A stretch of 64,000 nucleotides of DNA, taken from NCBI GenBank assembly GCA_016704535.1, contig JADIZZ010000024.1, positions 1-64,000 of the forward strand, written 5' to 3'. Positions within the stretch are counted from its first letter, which is position 1. Each line of letters begins with the position of its first letter. This DNA comes from Betaproteobacteria bacterium. Its GTDB lineage: Bacteria > Pseudomonadota > Gammaproteobacteria > Burkholderiales > Burkholderiaceae_C. The position numbers and the translations under genes are program-made. The notes beneath the pieces were generated by a model. The model was not told the DNA's origin. It ran no database searches and saw nothing but the letters and a program-made list of their open reading frames with translations. This document shows, one piece after another, positions 58,819-64,000 of the stretch.

Positions 58819-60128
58819 TTATGCGGTGCGCAGTTCGGCGGCCCAGGCGGCCACGTCGGCCAGCGCCCGCGTCGCCTGCGCGGCCGCCGCGTCGCGCAGC
58901 GGCTTGACCGCCACCTCGCCGCGCGCAAGCTCTTCGGCACCGAAGATCAGTGCGTAGCGCGCGCCACTGGCGTCGGCCTTCTTGAACTGCGATTTCATGC
59001 TGCCCCAGGCCTCCTGCCGGCGGCGTGCATCAGCACCGCCACGCCGGCTGCGCGCAGTGCCTCGGCGGCCCGCATCGCGGCCGGCAACGCGTCAACTGAA
59101 GGAACGATGGCGTAGACGTCGGGTACGGCCGCGGGCGCGTCGACGCCGCTTTGCTGGAGCAGGTCGAGCACCCGCTCGATGCCCAGGCCCCAACCTATAC
59201 CTGGAGCCGGCTTGCCGCCGATCAGTTCGGCCAAGCCGTCGTAGCGTCCGCCGCCACAGACCGTGCCCTGGGCGCCCAGGCGGTCGGTGACCCATTCGAA
59301 GACGGTGAGGGCGTAGTAGTCCATGCCGCGCACCAGGCGGTGGTTGACGCGGTAGGGCTGACCGGCGGCGTCGAGCACGCGGCACAGGCCTTCGAAGTGC
59401 TTGAGCGAGGCCTCGCCCAGGTAATCCATCAGCCGCGGCGCGGCTTCCACCAGGCCCTGCATGGCCGGGTTCTTGGTGTCGAGGATGCGCAGCGGGTTGC
59501 TGTGCAGCCGGCGCTGGGCCTCGGCATCGAGCAGTTCGCGGCTGGCCTCCAGGTGCTTCACGAGCGCTTCGCGGTGCGCCCGGCGCTCGGCGGCCTGGCC
59601 CAGGCAGTTGATGTCCAGGCGCACGTCGGACAGGCCCAGGTCGCGCCACAGGCTGCGGCACATCAGGATGACCTCGGCGTCGACATCGGGCCCGCTGAAG
59701 CCGAGCGCCTCGACGCCGACCTGGTGGAACTGGCGGTAGCGACCGCGCTGCGGGCGCTCGTGGCGGAACATCGGGCCGATGTAGAAGAGGCGCTTGCCGC
59801 CGTCATAGAGCATCGAGTGCTCGATGGCCGCGCGCACCACGCCGGCCGTGCCTTCCGGGCGCAGCGTCAGCGCGTCGCCGTTCATGCTGTCGGTCCAGGA
59901 GTACATCTCCTTCTCGACGATGTCGGTCACTTCGCCGAGCCCGCGCACGAACAGCGGCGTGGGCTCGACGATGGGCGTGCGCATGCCCAGGTAGCCGTAG
60001 CGACGCATCAGCGCGCGCACCGTGTCCTCGAACCAGTCCCAGCGCGCCGAATCGGGCGGCAGGATGTCGTTCATGCCTTTCACCGCGACGAGCGGCGTGG
60101 CCTTGGGGTTGGGTGTGTCGTCGGACAT
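58819..60128 (-). CDS. hisS: histidine--tRNA ligase, with a one-base frameshift
   Basis: The full gene spans 58819-60128, about 436 residues, the family length, if one missing base is restored near 59010-59018. The uninterrupted frame ends at 58995 after GVAVLMHAAG followed by eight non-family codons. The neighbouring frame then continues with MKSQFKKADASGARYALIFG and the rest of the anticodon-binding domain. Upstream, the class II motifs are intact: VKGMNDILPPDSARWDWFE, FRHERPQRGRYRQFHQVGVE and GTVCGGGRYDGLAELIGG. The enzyme charges tRNA-His and is essential, so a sequencing or assembly error is the likeliest cause. Confidence 0.9.
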
Positions 60129-60209
60129 GGCGGGTCAGGCTTCAGGGCACGGTAAACGGGCGCCACTCGGGCGGTGCCGCGCGGCAGACAGGCAGGTGAA
60201 CCTGCAGCG

Positions 60210-61487
60210 TCAGTGCGCTGCGGTGGCCGTGCCGAAGCGCCGTTCGATATAGCTCTCGACGATCTTGTGGAATTCCTGCGCGATGCCTTCCCCGCGCAGC
60301 GTCATCGCCTTCTCGCCGTCGATGAAGACGGGGGCCGCTGGCGCCTCGCCGGTGCCGGGCAGGCTGATGCCGATGTCGGCATGCTTGCTCTCGCCAGGCC
60401 CGTTCACGATGCAGCCCATCACTGCGACCTTCATCGTCTCGACACCGGGGTACTTCGCCTTCCATACAGGCATCTGCGTGCGGAGGAAGTCGTCAATCTG
60501 CTTGGCCAGTTCCTGAAAGGTCGTGCTGGTGGTACGGCCGCAGCCGGGGCAGGCCGTGACGCTCGGGTTGAAGCTGCGCAGGCCCAGCGACTGAAGGATC
60601 TCCATCGCCACCACCACCTCCTGCGTGCGCGCCTCGCCCGGCTGCGGCGTGAGGCTGACGCGGATGGTGTCCCCTATCCCCTCCTGCAGCAGTACGCCCA
60701 GAGCCGTGGCGCTCGCCACCGTGCCCTTGGTGCCCATGCCGGCCTCGGTGAGGCCCAGGTGCAGTGCGTAGTCGCAACGCCGGGCCAGGGCGCGGTAAAC
60801 GCTGATCAGGTCCTGCACGCCGCTGACCTTGCAGCTGATGATGATGTTGTCGGGCTTCAACCCCAGTTCGCGCGCCACGTCGGCAGAAGTCAATGCCGAC
60901 TGCACCAGCGCCTGGTACATGACCTGCTTGGCGTCCAGCGGCTGCGGCCGGCGCGCGTTCTGGTCCATCAACTCAACGAGCAGCTCCTGGTCCAAGCTGC
61001 CCCAGTTGACGCCGATTCGCACCACCTTGTCGTACTTCGCGGCGGCCTCGACCATCATCGCGAACTGGCGGTCGCGTTTGTCGCCCTTGCCGACGTTGCC
61101 AGGATTGATGCGGTACTTGCTGAGGGCCTGGGCCATCGCCGGGAAATCGGTCAGCAGGCGGTGGCCGTTGTAGTGGAAATCGCCCACCAGCGGCACGGGG
61201 ATACCCATGCGATCGAGTTGCTCTCGGATGTGCGGCACGGACTCGGCGGCTTCCGGCGTGTTGACGGTTATGCGCACCATTTCGCTGCCGGCGATGGCCA
61301 GTTCCTTGCACTGGATGGCCGTGCCGATGACGTCCACCGTGTCGGTGTTGGTCATGCTCTGTACGCGCACCGGTGCGTCGCCGCCCACCGTTACGACATG
61401 CTCGCCCCAGGCCACGCGCGCCTGGCGCGAGCGGCGTGGTGCGGGCCGCGCGGCTTCGATGATGTCCACGTCTTCGGGTGCGTTCAT
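60210..61487 (-). CDS. ispG: 4-hydroxy-3-methylbut-2-enyl-diphosphate synthase (IspG)
   Basis: 425 residues. It is an iron-sulfur enzyme of the non-mevalonate isoprenoid pathway, acting after the dxr step encoded at 37 kb. The N-terminal TIM barrel has VRVQSMTNTDTVDVIGTAIQ. The C-terminal domain holds the cluster cysteines in CPGCGRTTSTTFQELAKQI and GCIVNGPGESKHADIGISLP. It is encoded between rodZ and hisS. Length and motifs are complete. Confidence 0.96.
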   Translation of the reverse strand: MNAPEDVDIIEAARPAPRRSRQARVAWGEHVVTVGGDAPVRVQSMTNTDTVDVIGTAIQCKELAIAGSEMVRITVNTPEAAESVPHIREQLDRMGIPVPLVGDFHYNGHRLLTDFPAMAQALSKYRINPGNVGKGDKRDRQFAMMVEAAAKYDKVVRIGVNWGSLDQELLVELMDQNARRPQPLDAKQVMYQALVQSALTSADVARELGLKPDNIIISCKVSGVQDLISVYRALARRCDYALHLGLTEAGMGTKGTVASATALGVLLQEGIGDTIRVSLTPQPGEARTQEVVVAMEILQSLGLRSFNPSVTACPGCGRTTSTTFQELAKQIDDFLRTQMPVWKAKYPGVETMKVAVMGCIVNGPGESKHADIGISLPGTGEAPAAPVFIDGEKAMTLRGEGIAQEFHKIVESYIERRFGTATAAH

Positions 61488-61590
61488 GAAGTGTCACTCG
61501 TTCAAGAGGGAGGCCGGCGTGGGCGCATCGGTGCTGGCAGGGGCCCGCCGCGCACTTCGCGCGACGCAGCGCAACTCCAACCGTCAAGCG

Positions 61591-62481
61591 TCAAGGCAGT
61601 TCAAGACGAGCCACATTGTCGCGCGTGCGGCCTGAAAGACTCACCGGCTGACCGCGAAAGGCCAGCTGCGTCGCAGCGGCATTGCCGATGGTCACCCGCA
61701 GCGGCAACGCACCGTCCAGCCCCACGCTTTCGCCGGGCTGCACGTTGCGCGACAGCAGCGACTGGCCGCGCGCGTCGCGCACCTCCACCCACGACTCCTC
61801 GGCGCAGCGCAGTTGCAGGATGCCGGCCACGGCCGCGGCGGCGCTGGCCGAGGCATCTGCTAGCGGTGAAGAGAACACGGTCTCGACCATTGCCTGCGAA
61901 GCCTTGGCGTCGCCGGCCGGCGGCGCCGGCACGACGCCATCCGCCGCAGCCGAGGGCGCCGATGCAGCAGCGTTGACCTCCACTGGCACGGCCACTGACA
62001 CCGGCGCAGCGGGTGCGACCCGTGACGATACGTTCGCCACAGGCGTCGCGGACGTCAAGCGCGCCCACCATGAGACCGGCACGAAAACCACCGCCACCGC
62101 CACCAGCACCAGCACGGCCGCGGCCCAGACAAGCGGCCTCACGCTTGACGGCGACAGCCCTGGCTCGCTGCGCCCGGGGCGCTCCCGGAAGGGTGTGCCC
62201 AGACCTCCGCTGCCCGGCTCCAGCGCCATCGAAGGTGCTGGCGGCAGCAGGTCGAGCACCGGCTTGGCGTCGATCTTCAGCGTGCGGCAGACGGTCTGCG
62301 CCAGCGCACGAACGAAGGTCGCGTCGGGCAATTCCTCGTGGCGACCGCTCTCCAGCGCCTCGAGCTTGCGCGGCGAAACCTTGATCGCCGCAGCCAGCGC
62401 TGCAATGTGCAGCCCCTGCTTCTCGCGCGCCGCACGCAGCATGCTGCCGGCGGTGACCGGGCCCGGCTGCAGCTCAGTCAT
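61591..62481 (-). CDS. rodZ: RodZ-like protein (HTH, membrane segment, DUF4115)
   Basis: 296 residues from the ATG at 62481. The cytoplasmic N-terminus has an Xre-type HTH (SMLRAAREKQGLHIAALAAA, KLEALESGRHEELPD). One membrane segment lies near residue 125 (LVWAAAVLVLVAVAVVFVPV). An Ala/Pro/Val-rich linker and a C-terminal DUF4115 domain (CAEESWVEVRDARGQSLLSR) complete it. RodZ links MreB filaments to cell-wall synthesis and shape. The start overlaps the pilW stop by 8 bp. Confidence 0.88.
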   Translation of the reverse strand: MTELQPGPVTAGSMLRAAREKQGLHIAALAAAIKVSPRKLEALESGRHEELPDATFVRALAQTVCRTLKIDAKPVLDLLPPAPSMALEPGSGGLGTPFRERPGRSEPGLSPSSVRPLVWAAAVLVLVAVAVVFVPVSWWARLTSATPVANVSSRVAPAAPVSVAVPVEVNAAASAPSAAADGVVPAPPAGDAKASQAMVETVFSSPLADASASAAAAVAGILQLRCAEESWVEVRDARGQSLLSRNVQPGESVGLDGALPLRVTIGNAAATQLAFRGQPVSLSGRTRDNVARLELP

Positions 62482-63262
62482 CGAAGCGCCCCCGTTCGTA
62501 CAGCAGCACTTCATTCGACTCGGGGTAACGCTCCTGGAGCTTGCGTCCGAAGTCCTGCACGCCCTGCAGGTTACCCAGTCGGCGCTCGATGCGCACTGCC
62601 AGCCACAGGCTTTGAGCACTGGTCAGCTCAGGCTGCGAGTTGATGCGGGCGACGTAAAAGCGCGCACGTTCGAGCTCGCCGCGGTGCATCAGCACCTCGC
62701 TGAGGTTGTAGGCCGTGACGGGGTTGGCCGGGTCGAGCTCGTAGGAGCGCGACAACGTACGCTCGGCCTCGGCCCAGCGGCCCGCTCGGGCCTGGCACAC
62801 GCCCTGCGCAAGGAGCGTGCGCATGGTGTCGCGGTACTGTGGCAGCGCGAGCGCGGCGGTGAACTGCGCCTCGGCCTCGGGCCATCGGCGCTGCTGGCAC
62901 AGGAACCAGCCGTAGTTGTGCATCACGTCGCCACTGCTTGGAGCCAATTGCATCGCACGCTGGAAGCTCTGCTCTGCCAGACGCAGATCACCTTGCGACG
63001 CGTAGATGAGGCCACGAAGGTTGTAGGCCTCGGACATGTCGGGCTTGGCGGCGATGGCGCGGTCGACCTCGCCCAGCGCCGTGTCGGCCTGGCCTCGGCC
63101 GAGATAGAGACCGGCCAACTCCAGACGCACGCGTGCCCGCTTCTCGGCATCGGCTGGATCAGGCTCGGCGCGCGGCACGCCGCCGGTCGTGGTGCTGACG
63201 CAGCCGACCAACCCGGCCGCCAAGGCAAAGGCCAGCGTCACGACGGACAGCAGCCGCGTCAT
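62474..63262 (-). CDS. pilW: type IV pilus biogenesis/stability protein PilW (PilF)
   Basis: 262 residues. It is a lipoprotein with lipobox LVGC near residue 21 and at least four TPR units (KRARVRLELAGLYLGRGQAD, EAYNLRGLIYASQGDLRLAE, NYGWFLCQQRRWPEAEAQF). It is the pilotin that helps the PilQ secretin assemble in the outer membrane. Its place between rlmN and rodZ is conserved in betaproteobacteria. The start overlaps the rlmN stop as ATGA. Confidence 0.92.
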   Translation of the reverse strand: MTRLLSVVTLAFALAAGLVGCVSTTTGGVPRAEPDPADAEKRARVRLELAGLYLGRGQADTALGEVDRAIAAKPDMSEAYNLRGLIYASQGDLRLAEQSFQRAMQLAPSSGDVMHNYGWFLCQQRRWPEAEAQFTAALALPQYRDTMRTLLAQGVCQARAGRWAEAERTLSRSYELDPANPVTAYNLSEVLMHRGELERARFYVARINSQPELTSAQSLWLAVRIERRLGNLQGVQDFGRKLQERYPESNEVLLYERGRFDD

Positions 63263-64000
63263 GCCGTGGCCCCGCGTTCAGAGATAGGGATCACACGCTG
63301 CCGCGCCAGGCGCTCGCGAGCATTGGTCCGGTCTTGCACCTCGCCGGCAAGCTGGCCGCAGGCGGCGTCGATATCGTCGCCGCGCGTCTTGCGGACGGTG
63401 GTGACGAAGCCGGCGTCCTGCAGTACCAGCGCGAACGCCTGCACACGGGCGCGCGACGAGCGCAGCAGTCCCGAGGCCGGGAAGGGATTGAAGGGGATGA
63501 GGTTGAACTTGCACGGGATGTGGAGCCCGCCGCGATTGGCCGCAGCCTGCCCACTCACGAGCCGCACCAGTTCCGCCGCGTGCTCTGGCGTGTCGTTCAC
63601 CCCGTCCAGCATGCAGTACTCGAAGGTGATGAAATCGCGCGGCGCCTTGTCGAGGTAGCGCCTACAGGCCTCCAGCAATTCAGCCAACGGGTACTTGCGG
63701 TTCAGCGGCACGAGGCCGTCGCGCAATGTGTCGGTCGGGGCGTGCAGCGACACCGCCAGCGCAACCGGACAGTCCTCACGCAGGCGATCGATCATCGGTA
63801 CCACGCCCGAGGTCGAAACCGTGACCCGGCGCCGCGACAGGCCGTAGCCATGATCGTCGAGCATCGTGCGCAGCGCGGGCAGAAGCGCAGCATAGTTCTG
63901 CAACGGCTCGCCCATGCCCATCATGACAACGTTGTCGATGACACGCTCGCCATCCGGCTGGCGCATCCGCCGCTCGGCGAACCGCAGCTGCCCCACGATC
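63259..64000 (-). CDS. rlmN: 23S rRNA (adenine2503-C2)/tRNA methyltransferase RlmN, partial
   Basis: The C-terminal part of about 246 residues; the start lies beyond the right end of the window. It is a radical SAM methyltransferase acting on A2503 of 23S rRNA and A37 of some tRNAs. VVMMGMGEPLQNYAALLPAL, LSRRRVTVSTSGVVP and LAVSLHAPTD are core motifs. The C-terminal RKTRGDDIDAACGQLAGE contains the conserved cysteine that takes part in catalysis. The cluster-binding CxxxCxxC is outside the window. Confidence 0.95.
   Translation of the reverse strand, partial: IVGQLRFAERRMRQPDGERVIDNVVMMGMGEPLQNYAALLPALRTMLDDHGYGLSRRRVTVSTSGVVPMIDRLREDCPVALAVSLHAPTDTLRDGLVPLNRKYPLAELLEACRRYLDKAPRDFITFEYCMLDGVNDTPEHAAELVRLVSGQAAANRGGLHIPCKFNLIPFNPFPASGLLRSSRARVQAFALVLQDAGFVTTVRKTRGDDIDAACGQLAGEVQDRTNARERLARQRVIPISERGATA

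Overview
This window is a piece of chromosome from a GC-rich betaproteobacterium, most likely order Burkholderiales. Evidence: priB sits between rpsF and rpsR, hisZ lies beside purA and hflC/hflK, the tail of a Bug/TctC-type binding protein is present, and the run rlmN-pilW-rodZ-ispG-hisS-yfgM-bamB-der-hfq-hflX-hflK-hflC-hisZ-purA has the usual order for that group. No species name can be given from sequence alone.

Positions 1 to about 18,100 are accessory DNA. The left part (1-8,180) is a patchwork: the 3' end of a TctC-like gene, a beta-propeller lipoprotein, a short-chain dehydrogenase broken by frameshifts, an alpha/beta hydrolase overlapping a PF10118-type metal-dependent hydrolase, a complete IS1182-family insertion sequence with matching ends and a 4-bp duplication, and a divergent AraC regulator/DUF4336 pair. 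From 18,013 back to 8,180 runs one tightly packed minus-strand operon of seven genes: three large tyrosine-recombinase-type proteins (778, 699 and 425 aa), three small helix-turn-helix/coiled-coil proteins (one fused to a P-loop ATPase or kinase-like domain), and a RecD2-like helicase. It recalls the multi-recombinase systems of Tn554, RIT elements and gamma-mobile-trio islands, but its composition differs from those I know. It forms the right end of an island that cut a PA0069-family radical SAM gene inside the codons of its iron-sulfur cysteine motif. That gene keeps its promoter, which carries a near-consensus LexA box and points straight into the recombinase operon.

From 18,100 to 64,000 the sequence is core genome, nearly all on the minus strand. 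dnaB, rplI, rpsR, priB and rpsF form a replication/ribosome operon. A two-subunit sodium:solute symporter (DUF4212 plus VC_2705-type) follows, then divergent ppsA and ppsR. Next is the long envelope/translation cluster, which in transcription order is rpsB, tsf, pyrH, frr, uppS, cdsA, dxr, rseP, bamA, skp, lpxD, fabZ, lpxA, lpxB, rnhB, rlmB. It links ribosome and nucleotide genes to undecaprenyl phosphate, phospholipid, isoprenoid and lipid A synthesis and outer-membrane protein assembly.

A divergent block holds a DadA-like oxidoreductase, a fused NAD(P)HX epimerase/dehydratase, RNase R and tRNA-Leu(CAG). The rest (48,300-64,000, minus strand) holds a purine phosphoribosyltransferase, purA, hisZ, a DUF2065 protein, hflC, hflK, hflX, hfq, der, bamB, yfgM, hisS, ispG, rodZ, pilW and the 3' part of rlmN. 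hisS shows a one-base frameshift near its 3' end, most likely a sequencing error because the gene is essential.
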